NCBI GenBank assembly: GCA_012932865.1
Contig: SAXG01000104.1
Location: 1 to 64,000 of the forward strand
Reading direction: 5' to 3'
Source of the DNA: Amylostereum areolatum
Taxonomy: Eukaryota; Basidiomycota; Agaricomycetes; Russulales; Stereaceae
Length of the DNA: 64,000 nt
Positions 52,487-62,995 of this stretch are shown here, piece after piece. The notes under the pieces are model-generated. The model was not told the DNA's origin, did no database searches, and saw only the letters and a program-made list of their open reading frames with translations. Position 1 is the stretch's first letter. Each line of letters opens with the position of its first letter. The position numbers were made by a program, and so were the translations under genes.

Positions 52487-53810
52487 TGTCGTGAATTAAG
52501 AGGTATAGAGGAAGTCTAGAGGGCTCTAGGAAGGGTTTGCGACTGGATGGCCTGTCCGAGTCGAGGGGAACGCGCGACGACGACGCTGGGAGGGGAGATG
52601 GAGGTGGAGGTGGGAGGAGGGAAAGGTGACAACGCACGAATCGCGCCCGCCAATTTTTGAGCCGCCGCCGCCGCCCTGACCCGGATTGCACCGACGACCC
52701 ACCGCCTTCCCGTCCCGCGCCGTCATTCGCCCCATCCTCCGTCCTCCGTCCTCGCTGTTCGCTGTTCGCTCTCGGATGTCCGGACTGCAGCGGACATGCT
52801 CGAGCGGAGCCTTGGAACGAAACTGGGATTTTTCGCAGGGCAAGGGTCGAGGCTGCAGACAGGCCGAGGTGCAATCCGAGCGCTCCCGGCTTGGCCGCGG
52901 AAACCCACATCGGGGCACGTGATTTAGACGCGTCGCGTCTGGACGGCAGCGGACCTCAGCGGACCTGTAGAGTTTGGCCTGCTACGGATGTCTTTCACCT
53001 TTGTGAAGACTCAAGTAGCATGTTTTTCAGGCTGATATAAAATGGGACGATGCTTTGCATACTCACGATACCTATCAGTGCGTCTCCAGGCTTTCGCCCT
53101 CGTGAATTGAATCCCCAGCCGTAAGTATCATACGTCGAAATGGGTTTCTTGGACATCTATTCCTGCTTTTCATACTTTATAAAGTGTGTGGTATGGCTTA
53201 CGGTGAGACGATACAAGACTAACCAAGCATTAGCATAGACCGATCACCGATGCCGTGCTACTAAGCCTCAATTGATACTTACTCGGATGCGTACCACCGT
53301 TTCACGAAAGACCCGAGGCTGTCTTCGCCGCCTTTCAGGACGTCCGCCATTCAGAATCTGGTACATAGAGTCTTCCGATTTTCTGTTTACCTTGGCCGAA
53401 ACCTGCTGGCTTGCGAGTCTCCGACGCGACATCGACGACGACTCCGTTCCGTTGCTTCCATGACTAAACCTGCTTACGATCCCGTGCGCTGACTCAATGT
53501 CCGTCTTGCGGCCGACGCGCAAATCTCTTCGTAAGTTCATCGCGTCGAACGACGACGACGGCGACAAAACTGAAGGCGGCGCGCTACCTCGTAACTTATA
53601 AAGGTCGACCTCCATCGAAGAGGCAGGGATCCCTGTAATTTTCTTTCCTATACCTCTTCGCACGCTTCAACGCATCCAACGAGTTGTCGTCCGCTGTTCC
53701 ATGGCCCCTGTAGCAGTGCGTATTCAGCCCCCCTGTCCTCGTCTAACTTCCTCACGAATCGCCCCTAGACCGTCCCTACCGCACCGTTAACCTCCCCGAT
53801 CGCCAAACCC
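52487..53810. other. Divergent intergenic region between MIR1 and RIB3
   Basis: A 131-residue minus frame (53663-53268, basic, Ser/Arg-rich) is the only notable ORF, with no homology that I recognise. The rest should contain the two promoters. Confidence 0.4.
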
Positions 53811-55042
53811 ATGGCCCACTCTCCACCATCTCCGACGCCCGAACACCTGCTATCCCCACCGCGTCCCCGCCCCACGGAACAGCCCGACGCACCACAGCGC
53901 ACGTCCTTCGCGTTCGACGACATCGAGGAGGCCATCGCCGCGTTCGCCCGCGGCGAGTTTCTCGTCGTGATGGACGACGAGGGGAGGGAGAACGAGGGGG
54001 ATCTGATAGTTGCCGCTGCGGGGTGCTCGACGGAGCAGATGGCGTGGATGATCAAGCACACCAGGTGAGCTCGTTTTCTGGGGCTTTCGATCTTGCGGAC
54101 TGGGCGCGGAGGTGTGGAGGCTTGGGCACATCGTGATCGCAAAAATGAGGGATCGTGCGATGGGGTGACTGCGACGGGGTCGTCCTCGTCCTTCGGGCGG
54201 TTTGTGTGGAACCCGAAGGACTCATGGACGTCGGCGTTCAGTGTTCTCCTCCTATCGTCGGATTCGTGCATGCGAGGGTGCTCGCTTTCAGGCCGTTGCC
54301 GTGTTATGGCTAGCTGCGGGTAGTTCATGCAAATATCGCTCAAGGCGAGAAGCCCACAAGTCTGTTAAACGTTATATCAGGTCGTGCGTTTTCTTTGTTA
54401 GTGCGCCGAAGGCGGCTGGCATTGAATCTGCGTCGAGACCTTCGGGAGGGGGAAACCGCAAGGCGATTTACATAGGACAACTGCGAGAATGCTTCACCCC
54501 CTTTCACATACGGTCAAATACCCCTCTCCAACCGCACGCGCACTGACTCTCAATTTCCCCTCCTCAGCGGATACATATGTATCTCCCTCCCCGAGGACAG
54601 ACTGCAGCAGCTCAAGATCCCCATGATGGTACCCGAGAACGAGGACCGGCACCGGACGGCCTACACGGTGACCGTCGACTACAAACACGGGACATCGACC
54701 GGGATCTCCGCGCACGACCGCGCCCTCACCGCGCGCGCCCTCGCGCACCCGTCCTCCTCGTCCTCCGACTTCACCCGCCCGGGCCACCTGGTCCCCCTGC
54801 GCGCGCGCGAGGGCGGCGTGCTCGCCCGCCGCGGCCACACCGAGTCCGCGCTCGACCTCTGCGGCCTTGCGGCGCTCCCGGGCGCGGGCCTGCTGTGCGA
54901 GCTCGTGAACGACGACGAGGCGGGGAGCATGATGCGGCGGGACGCGTGCCGCGCGTTCGCGGATCGCTGGGGGGTTCGGATGGTCAGCGTGGAGATGCTC
55001 GTGGAGGCGCGGCGCAGGCGGGAGTCCGCCGCGGCGTATTAG
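53811..55042 (+). CDS. RIB3: 3,4-dihydroxy-2-butanone 4-phosphate synthase (242 aa)
   Basis: Exons are 53811-54064 and 54568-55042. The splice rebuilds HTSGYICI, the conserved active-site region. Motifs in order: [11 protein letters not shown] (metal and substrate-binding loop), [29 protein letters not shown] and GHTESALDL. The enzyme converts ribulose 5-phosphate to 3,4-dihydroxy-2-butanone 4-phosphate plus formate, feeding lumazine and riboflavin synthesis; it acts as a dimer with Mg2+. As in other fungi it is a stand-alone enzyme without the GTP cyclohydrolase II domain. There is a 30-residue disordered N-terminal extension. The only intron is 503 bp, about ten times the local norm. Exon 2 is strongly GC-rich. 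Confidence 0.95.
54065..54567 (+). other. Unusually long intron (503 bp) of RIB3
   Basis: It is bounded by GTGAGC and CCTCAG. Nearly all other introns modelled here are 45-65 bp. Several short open stretches exist inside it but no clear exon that would keep the enzyme's frame. It may hold regulatory sequence or a small RNA. Confidence 0.7.
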
Positions 55043-55480
55043 AACAGGCTGGGAGTGTGGACAAGCAAAACACAAAGTGTATACGATACTGACTCGGTGT
55101 AATATCAGCGAAACCACCACTCTATACTGGGGCGACTCTTGTGCTACAGCTGCGGGAGGCTACGTCGCCGTTTTGTGTGGACAAATATCGGTGAGGGTTA
55201 CTCAGAACGTTCGTCCGACAATGGCGCATAGAACTGGTGAGGAGGTATAAAAGGTGGAAGTGGCTATCTACCCCATCTACATAATACAAGCTATTCCACG
55301 GATACGTTTAGATGGTTTCAACTCTTTTTGATATGCTGGCTTGCAAATCGAAATGGGAGACTCATGGTGTATTTAGTGCCAGTGCGAACTGAAGGCAACG
55401 CGTTCTGAGCATGTGACCAACGTTGATCGTCGTGCGCTCCGAACAATCGAAACATCCCTTCGACTTCTTCTCCCTCGACC
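55043..55480. other. Intergenic region upstream of the Nnf1-like gene
   Basis: No coding support. A TATAAAA box occurs at about 55246. The region probably holds the RIB3 terminator and the next promoter. Confidence 0.45.
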
Positions 55481-56318
55481 ATGGACCCCAGCGCGGCTGA
55501 CACGCCCAACTCCGCTCCCAGCAAACGATGGACGCAATTTTACGCGGCTTTACAACTAGCCATCCAACGCGCGGCTCACAAATGGACGTGCGTAGCGTTT
55601 TCTGCTTTCTTTGCAGATTGGTACTCAGTCGCCGGTTAGTTACAAAGACTTTCAAGAATGCTTCCCGCTGTGGTGTGAGGAGCAGCCGAAGACATCCGAG
55701 GGCGTGTTCTCCACCGTCTCACAGTACATGGAGAGACACATCACGGTGCGTGTTCTTTGTCGCCCGCGGCGTAGATCACCTGTACTCACGCGTCGCGATC
55801 AGGAGGAAACGAACAAGGTGTTCGCACGCGACAGGGTTCAGGAGCGCTTGGATAGGATGCATGCTGTGGTGACGGAGGCCAGGGCGCGACACCAAAGTGG
55901 CGAAGTGCGAGCGGATGTGTGGCGCGAAGACTTGGATCCAAGGACGGCCGTCCGCGCACGAACGATCCCGGTGCTGGAGTCGGAAGCAGACCGTTTGCGG
56001 GCGCAGCTAGTTTCAGTGCGTGTCTTTGTGGCCCTCCCGACCGCACCCACCTGACACTCCATTCCCAGATGGAAGAGGAGAACATGCGGCTGCAAACGGA
56101 GATCGAGACGAACGTGAAAGAGAAGGAGGAGGCAGAGGAAAAGATCAAGGCTATCTTCGCTTTTCTGGACGATGTACGAGATTCTCTAGCGTTTTCTTGC
56201 TATTTTCTCACCGCTTGCTTAGGTGTACGCCCGATGGTCTGCCCTGCCTGCCGAGGACATGCAGACATGGGCGATGTTGACCGCCGAAACACAAAATGCC
56301 ATCAATGCCCCCAAATAG
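55481..56318 (+). CDS. NNF1: Kinetochore Nnf1-like protein, MIND/Mis12 complex subunit (208 aa)
   Basis: Exons are 55481-55587, 55640-55745, 55803-56015, 56069-56173 and 56223-56318 (introns 49-57 bp, all in phase, 627 nt). Residues from about 16 follow the Nnf1/PMF1 pattern: RWTQFYAALQLAIQRA, then FQECFPLWCEEQP, a helix before RDRVQERLDRMHAVVTEARAR, and a C-terminal coiled coil (RLQTEIETNVKEKEEAEEKI). Length matches fungal Nnf1 (about 200). In known fungi Nnf1 pairs with Mtw1/Mis12 in the four-protein MIND complex linking centromeric chromatin to Ndc80. Recognition is from the helical pattern and motif order, so a different short coiled-coil protein remains possible. Confidence 0.7.
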
Positions 56319-56492
56319 AATTCCTCCCATACGCACACGAATCCCGCCACCTCCTCTATTCACGTCACGCACCAGAACATGTAGCTTTCCGTGGCCTGTT
56401 GGGTGTGAGCATGAAGTTACCCGTCGATCACGTGATCGCCCAAGACCTGGACGCGCTCGACATTATCCGACATACTCTTTCTCTCTCTCTTC

Positions 56493-58495
56493 ATGTCTTC
56501 ACCTTCCACCTTCCTCTCTTCCCCCATGCACCCTTCTCCTCCAAATGTGGAGGAAGATTCCCAAAACTCGTTTACACAACCATCACAACTCTGGGGCCGG
56601 CTCCTTCGCAAGTCCGGACCTGCAGGCTCGCAGACGCCGTCGGCGTCGTTTTCTCTCCACACCCAGATCGGGCCCCAGGACAGGGCGAACACATCAACGA
56701 AGATACTTCTTCACGATACACACGCTCGCCTCGAGAATTTCTCAGAACGCACTGACGTTCTAGTTAAGGAAGTCGTGGAGGCGAAGAGGGAGATGGTCAG
56801 GGCGAGGGAGGACATAACTGCCGAGCATATAAAAAGTCAAGACGAGCTGGTGCAACTAGGTGTGTATCCTTGTTGCGTCTCTGATCCGCCATGCCTACTC
56901 CCAGCGCCTGGCAGGCTGGGTGTATGCGCATGTATCTATGTCCCTTAGACTTACGCGCCCTCTCGCAGTGAATCGCTCGCAAGCCATGATACAGAAGGCG
57001 GTCGGAGAACCAGCGCAGGCTCGCGACACATCGGATCTGAAGGCCGCCGTTGCTTCTACACACGACAAGATCCATGCATTGGAGCTCCGTCTCGAGTCTG
57101 TGACCAAGGTAAAGTGTATGCGCATGCAGAAGCTGCGCCATGCTTATACGAATAACACAGGCTCACGAGCAGCACCATCATATGCTTGAGAAGGTGTGGC
57201 TCTTTGTATAGATCAGCGAAGGCTCGTCGTTTACTGGAACGACATCAGGTGCTCGATGTTGTGCAAAATAACCAAGTTCATGCCCTCGACCAAGACAAGA
57301 AGATCGTCGAACTCTTTATGCCTCTCCTCACGCTGCTGCAAGCTGCCCCCGGCCACGTCGCGACCTCGCGTGACGCCGTGCTGAACAAAATTCGGGAACA
57401 AGACCAGATACTCAATAAGGTCCGAGAACAAGAGCGGGTCCTCGACAAGATTCTAACAACGCAGCAAGTTGTGATCGCCAAACTCTATGAACGTCGCGAC
57501 GTGCCGACGCATTCGAGCTCATCTCCAGAACGACCCCCGATAGTTCTATCCAATCGTCTTCATTTCGCTCCTCCAACGTCGTCGCCAGCCCCACCACAAC
57601 CTAAGAAACGCAGACTTACCACTGCCCAAGACGTGCCGCGTACCGATCCCTCTATCAATCTAATGCAGTCCCAGCCTACCGCTCTTCAGAATGTTACATC
57701 CACCCCTGCCCCAGGCCTTTTATCAACCTCGTCCAAAATCACACCAAACCCCAAGAAACGTAAACGCAAATCCCGTGGCTGGGCCTTACCGTCGTCCGGG
57801 AGCATAAGCAGCGACGGCTCTCGCCCTGCCACCGTGCCGGCCAGCTCTATCTCGTCGTCACTTGTTGTATCTTCCACCCCTTCCACCAGTCGTCCCAAGG
57901 CGCGCCCTTCCGTGGCTTCAACCACTCGCGTCAAGAAAAACATCCGACGGCTGTCCGGCCCAGGCGTCCCTCCTCCCTCCACGCCGCCCCCAATGCGCGT
58001 TTTTGACGGGCTGACGATCGATGCCTCGTCCACGTCCTTCGATACGGCACGACCGGGATTTGGGCCGACCACCAGGGCGACATTGAAGAAAACGGCGCCT
58101 TTGGAACCGGCTCCTGTGCCAGCTCCTTCTGTGCTCGCACCTGCTCCGTCCGCGGCCGTGGTTCGCCCTGTGCTTCCACGGGTTCAACCGCCAGCTGGTA
58201 TGTCTTCACTTAGGGTTATGTTGTGGATACGTTTGCTCACGGTGTTGGTTTGGTACAGGCCTTGACTGTGACACGGGACCTTTCAACCTTTTCCGCCAGC
58301 AGGGCGTCCAGATGCGGAATCCGAGGACGCCGTCGCCGTTTCAACAGGAGCTTAGCATGTTCCACCCTGCTTCACCGATCAAGGTCAGTTCATCTGAGTA
58401 CCATTGTCGATGATGCGTTCTGACCTTCTCTTCGGGCACAGTCCACTGTGAACGGGAAGAGGCATATTTCTCTCCCCGCTAGTGATAGTGACTAG
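56493..58495 (+). CDS. Nuclear coiled-coil protein of unknown function (555 aa)
   Basis: Exons are 56493-56859, 56969-57108, 57161-57193, 57249-58197, 58259-58383 and 58442-58495, all in phase (1668 nt). The N-terminus is disordered with SQLWGRLLRKSG. Residues about 75-260 are coiled coil (LENFSERTDVLVKEVVEAK; then repeated NKIREQDQIL, NKVREQERVL heptads). The C-terminal half is Ser/Pro/Thr-rich with two nuclear localisation-like clusters (PKKRRL, PKKRKRK). One exon is only 33 bp. It starts 175 bp after the Nnf1-like gene on the same strand. The architecture would suit a meiotic axis or chromosome-associated protein (Mer2/Rec15-like proteins have such a plan), but I see no diagnostic motif. 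Confidence 0.65.
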
Positions 58496-60638
58496 GATGG
58501 ACTGGATGGAGGCGCGGTGGGCTGTGGCCGGGAAGGCGAGTTTCGCGCGAACCTCTGCTTTATACATGGCTGAATATGCATCGCAGTTTGATGATTGATT
58601 CGAGAGGCTCTCGTTACCAAACTTTCGTTCACCTGTCGACGAACCAGTTTCCTCGCGGACCTGTGTTAATCGTCGAGTCTCCACGTCCTCGTCGGGTTAC
58701 TACTAAAAAAGGGCGGCAGCACCGCTGGTCGTTTTTCTTCATTCTTGTGGACAATTCATACTTTTCTTTGGCCCTCTTGTCATGCACATCCGTTTTCTAC
58801 CTACCCAATAGAATTTCTCTCCCTAGATGGCACTGGGCCTAGGAAATTTTCGCAGGGAGCGTCTAAGGGCACTCCTTGGCTCACGGACCAACGACGGAGC
58901 TTGAGCCTGACGGAAGGCGGCGATCCTGTACGTTCTGTTAGAGCCAGAGATAGGAACGGTGTTGTGAAAGGTGGCCGTGAAAATGGGGCGCCGAGGTGCA
59001 TCCCAAACGGATGACCAGGTTAGGATTCCGTTACCCTTTCTTCACCTCTGTCTTCGCTCACGCCCGCTCAACGGCAGATGTCATCTATATGACCCCGTTT
59101 CTTCGAATGACGAAGAATATACCAGCTTCCCTGCTGCCATGTATGCCGACCGTCGTAATGACGTTATCGGTCGACGCTGCTTTTCCCGTCTCCGCCGCTC
59201 GAGTGTCCTTGGAAAGGTTTATATTGACCTTGCGTTTTAGATACCACCGCCTCTCTGGACATCTCTGAGCAAAACAAGCCTCAACGCCACATAACGCCCA
59301 GTCTTGTTGTGCCAGTACGTTGCCCCAGTCATATCGGATTTGTGGTGACGAGTGTTCCAGGACAACAACATTGCATTCGCATCTTTTACCAATAGTCCTG
59401 GACTTCCTCCGTCGTCTTCTCTCCAAGAAAGGCTTCTCCGGCGTGTCGAATACAGAGCAAGTGAATCCTACCCCTGCGGCGAGTCCTAAGCCTCCCAATT
59501 CTTACCCAAACCTATCCTGCGTCCATCAGGTCGAAGCTATGCTCTCCATGCAAGTACAATGCCCATGCTGGTGCCTTTTCCCGTCCCGACGCCCATTATC
59601 TAGGCCTGGATATGTGTGGCAAAAAAGATGACGATGCTGCCAGGTGCCACCGGACCCTCCCAGACAATAAAGACCAACGAGATGCAGCCGATGTACGGCA
59701 GGAGGCGTTGCCACAGTCGCCCTCGCAATATAAAAGGACTCCCACCTGCCCAGCGAAAAAGGCATCGAACACTTTCCTCCCCATCGCGCTACAAGGGTCT
59801 GCTAAGAACAAGCGGCGTCTTCCTTGCTGAACGCCATGCCAGCCCTTAAACAACACTACCAACGTCCCCACCCTGTTCCATCGGATCGCCCTCCTCCACC
59901 TTGTTCAAAAGTCGACCTCGTTCGCACGATTCAGATGTGGGGGACGCCGGAACTCTCTCCTGAGACCGTCGTACGTTTTCCGACTCTACATCCCCGTCTC
60001 CCATTCCGACACGCGCACATCTTCCAGGTCATCCACCACGATTAGGACTCTAGTCCTTCGCGGGCGCATCGGCGGCGTCGCTTTCGGTCAGTTCACCATC
60101 TGGCTCCTTCAGTTCATCCTCGTTGGAGCTCACGAGACTACTCCATCCTCGGGCCACAATAATTTGTGCTGAGTATAGGTCAGGCCTCAGACACCTCCGC
60201 CCAGCCACCACATTCAATGGTAGTAGAGGTGCGGCTTCCGGTGGAGACGGCGAGATGGCTATAATAGGGGTTGTAGGTGGGTATGAGTAGATGCAGATGG
60301 ATGGTGGGGAGGGTCTGAAGGGGCCTTGTAGAGGGGCTATAGAGGATGCTGTTCACTTTTATCACTAGGGGAGGTTGCGTGCAAGTCTCGAAGCTTGAAG
60401 GGCGTGCATGCGTAGCAATATAGATGATGTCTCGTTTGCGCGAGCAACGAACAATGACGAACTAAAGTAGTGCCTTAGATTAAGGGAACTATCGAAAATT
60501 CAATATGCGATACACAAATCACGACTAGGAATACAGAACCAAAAGGAAGGAAGTCCGTGGGTGAACGAGTGTAGACGCAGATGCGCGGCATTATATGGAG
60601 GAATATGTACGGTACGAAAGCGTCCACGCGTCTTGGCG
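58496..60638. other. No confident gene; possible short exons on plus strand
   Basis: Plus 58981-59240 contains an exon-like stretch (CHLYDPVSSNDEEYTSFP) after a candidate 59-bp intron, and 59400-60050 has several mid-length frames, but no complete model results. The region 60060-60640 lies 3' of the minus-strand kinase. Confidence 0.3.
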
Positions 60639-62168
60639 CTAAGCCTGCACGTCCCGCGCCCACCCAACGATGTCCATGGCGCGCACAAGGCGCGAGGGCC
60701 GTTTGGAGGCGGGAGGCGGGAGGGGTTTAGAAACGGACGAAGGATCGGAAAAGGACGAAGGAGCGGTGATGGACGTTGATGTCGACGGCCGAGACGATTG
60801 GAAGGATGTGGCAGTAGAAGTCGAAGAAACGGAAGACGACGGTTTGTGCGAAGGGGCGTGCGGCGGCCTCGCCAGTCCTTCGGTCTCCGTGAAGACCTCG
60901 TAGATCGAGGGCAAGTTGGAGCCGTACCGTCGGGGCGGGGGTCGTGGGGGCGAGGAAGGTCTAGGGAGAAGGGGAGAGGAAGAGGCGACGGGGCTGGAAC
61001 AGAGTGGGGCGATGATGGTGGAAGTAGAGCTGCTGAGGCTGGAGGAGGACGCGGATTGAGAGAGAGAGGGTCGGCGGAGGGGGACGGTGTAATCGTAGGG
61101 AGAACGAAAGGGGTCCGTGTATGGGGCAGGAACGTTGTATGGGACGCCTAGCTCCTGTGCATGCCAGATGTATGCCTTGCGCGTGGTGCTTGACGCACAG
61201 GCCAACTCGTCCTCCTTCAGCGTCAGCGCTCCCGCATGTTCCAGTTCTTGTAGTAGCTCCGCAAGGGAGATGCGAAGCTCGGGGACGGGCTCCAAGATGC
61301 GGGAGATAAGGGCCGATGCATTCGAAGTAAGAGGGAGTCCACCACGAAGGATCTTGTCGCGGTTCTGAAGGTATTGGGCGTAGTATTTGTCCTCAGTTCG
61401 GGAGGGCGCGGACCAGAGCTCACATCCTACGAGCATTTCGAGGAGAAGGATACCGAGCGACCAAACATCGCTGACCCGGGGGTTGTAAGGTTGGTGTGAG
61501 CAATCTTCTCCATAACATTCTGCAGAGGAAGTGTCAAGAAAGATGCGAGCGGCGTGGAGGGAGAAGGACGTACCAGGCGACATGTAAGACTTACTTCCGA
61601 CACCAAAATCAGTGCACGAGGGTTCCTTGGACGCGAGACCGAAATCGGAGAGGTAGATGTGTTGGCGGTCGGGGGAGACGAGGATGTTCTCTGGTTTGAG
61701 GTCGCAGTGGGCTATGCCGTAGGAGTGACAGTGTTGAAGGGCGCCGATGAGTTGGGTCAAAACAAGCTTGGTCCGATCGTCTCGTTTCCAGAAGAAAGGG
61801 GTACGAATGAGGTCCGCGAGGGTGCCGCCGCGACAAAGGTCGAAGAGGAAGCAATGGTAGCCGTCCTCGGAAAAGGAGCCGTGGAGGGTGAGGATGTTGG
61901 GGTGGTCCTGCACGAGGGTGTGGATACACGCCTCCCGGTAGAACGCCACCTCCAAGGCTTGCCGTTTCTGCTCAAAGTAGCCGACGAACACGCTGACGGG
62001 ATGGAGCACCTTCATGGCGTAAGGGGTGTTGGAACGATCCCTGCGTTTGCGGCACTTGACGGTCCATACGGTGCTCCGTGAGCCCACCCCTGTGAGGTCG
62101 GCGAGGGTGAACCGACCATGTTGCAGGCGCACGCCAGAGTGGTTTGGGGGTGGAATGGATTCAGACAT
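60639..62168 (-). CDS. Protein kinase with HCD in place of HRD (491 aa)
   Basis: The start at 62168 (MSESIPPPNHSG) aligns with the start of the kinase at 39606 (MAGSFALPPPDHSG). A 54-bp GT-AG intron (61520-61573, in frame) sits at the same activation-segment position as in that paralogue. Kinase features: GVGSRSTVW loop, AMKVL Lys, FYREACIH Glu, catalytic loop HCDLKPEN (His 154, Cys 155, Asp 156), SDFGLAS, SDVWSLGILLLEML. Catalytic Asp, Lys and Asn are present; Arg of HRD is Cys, the pattern of non-RD kinases that are not switched on by activation-loop phosphorylation. The last 150 residues are Ser/Pro-rich. It should be an active Ser/Thr kinase. Its pathway is unknown. Confidence 0.87.
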   Translation of the reverse strand: MSESIPPPNHSGVRLQHGRFTLADLTGVGSRSTVWTVKCRKRRDRSNTPYAMKVLHPVSVFVGYFEQKRQALEVAFYREACIHTLVQDHPNILTLHGSFSEDGYHCFLFDLCRGGTLADLIRTPFFWKRDDRTKLVLTQLIGALQHCHSYGIAHCDLKPENILVSPDRQHIYLSDFGLASKEPSCTDFGVGSKSYMSPGTSFSLHAARIFLDTSSAECYGEDCSHQPYNPRVSDVWSLGILLLEMLVGCELWSAPSRTEDKYYAQYLQNRDKILRGGLPLTSNASALISRILEPVPELRISLAELLQELEHAGALTLKEDELACASSTTRKAYIWHAQELGVPYNVPAPYTDPFRSPYDYTVPLRRPSLSQSASSSSLSSSTSTIIAPLCSSPVASSSPLLPRPSSPPRPPPRRYGSNLPSIYEVFTETEGLARPPHAPSHKPSSSVSSTSTATSFQSSRPSTSTSITAPSSFSDPSSVSKPLPPPASKRPSRLVRAMDIVGWARDVQA

Positions 62169-62995
62169 CGCTGAAATTGGATGCTGGGGATGAAAGGAAG
62201 GAAAGAAGAAGAAGTTGCGGTAGAAACGGCCGGCCGGCGACGAAAGACGTTGAAGTGCTTGCGAACTTTGAACAGCCAAAAGGGGGGTTGGTGGTGGTGG
62301 CGACGGTGGTGATGGTAGAAGTGGTTGAAGGTAGACTACGACGAATGAAAGGATCCACTTGAGGAGATATGGGACTGAAGAGACAGGAGTGTTTCAAGTT
62401 CTGCGTTCCCGTTGGTCTGAGACACGGACTTGGAGAGGGTGAGCTTCGTGTTCGCTGTCGATTGTGTGAACACGCAGGCCAATGAGAAACACGAGTGATG
62501 TCGCACCTTGAGAGATCTGTCAATGTCTCTGGCTGTCAAAGCCGGACTGTGTTCCTCTACGTCGTTGCTGAGGACAAGTCGCCGGCAATCGAGGACCGAA
62601 GAGTAACGTTCTACTCCGCAACAGTTCTCAATGAGAGTCTATGGGGATGTCAGTCGCATAGCACGCATAGAGAGAAGAAACGGGTAAGCTCACCTCGACA
62701 GAGACGTCGGTCCCATGGGAGCGGTGTGAAGGGCGGCGGGTTGCAAGTTTTGAGCGTGAAGAGTGACGATAATATCGGGAATAGTTTCCGGCGCGTACGT
62801 TGATAAGTTCTGATAAGTCCGTTTTGGGGAGACAATCCAAGTGCTGATCTAATCCAGGAACGCCAGATTGGTGATTGGCGAGGACTCCGACTCGGAACGT
62901 TTCTACTAAGTAACAGTCGGACCGCCAAATGAAAACGTCACTTCCAACCTCCCGTCCACACCTCATCGTTCAAACAGAAGGAGTAGTGCTCAAGG
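62169..62995. other. Intergenic between kinase and right-edge F-box-like gene
   Basis: No coding support. It should contain the two divergent promoters. Confidence 0.5.
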
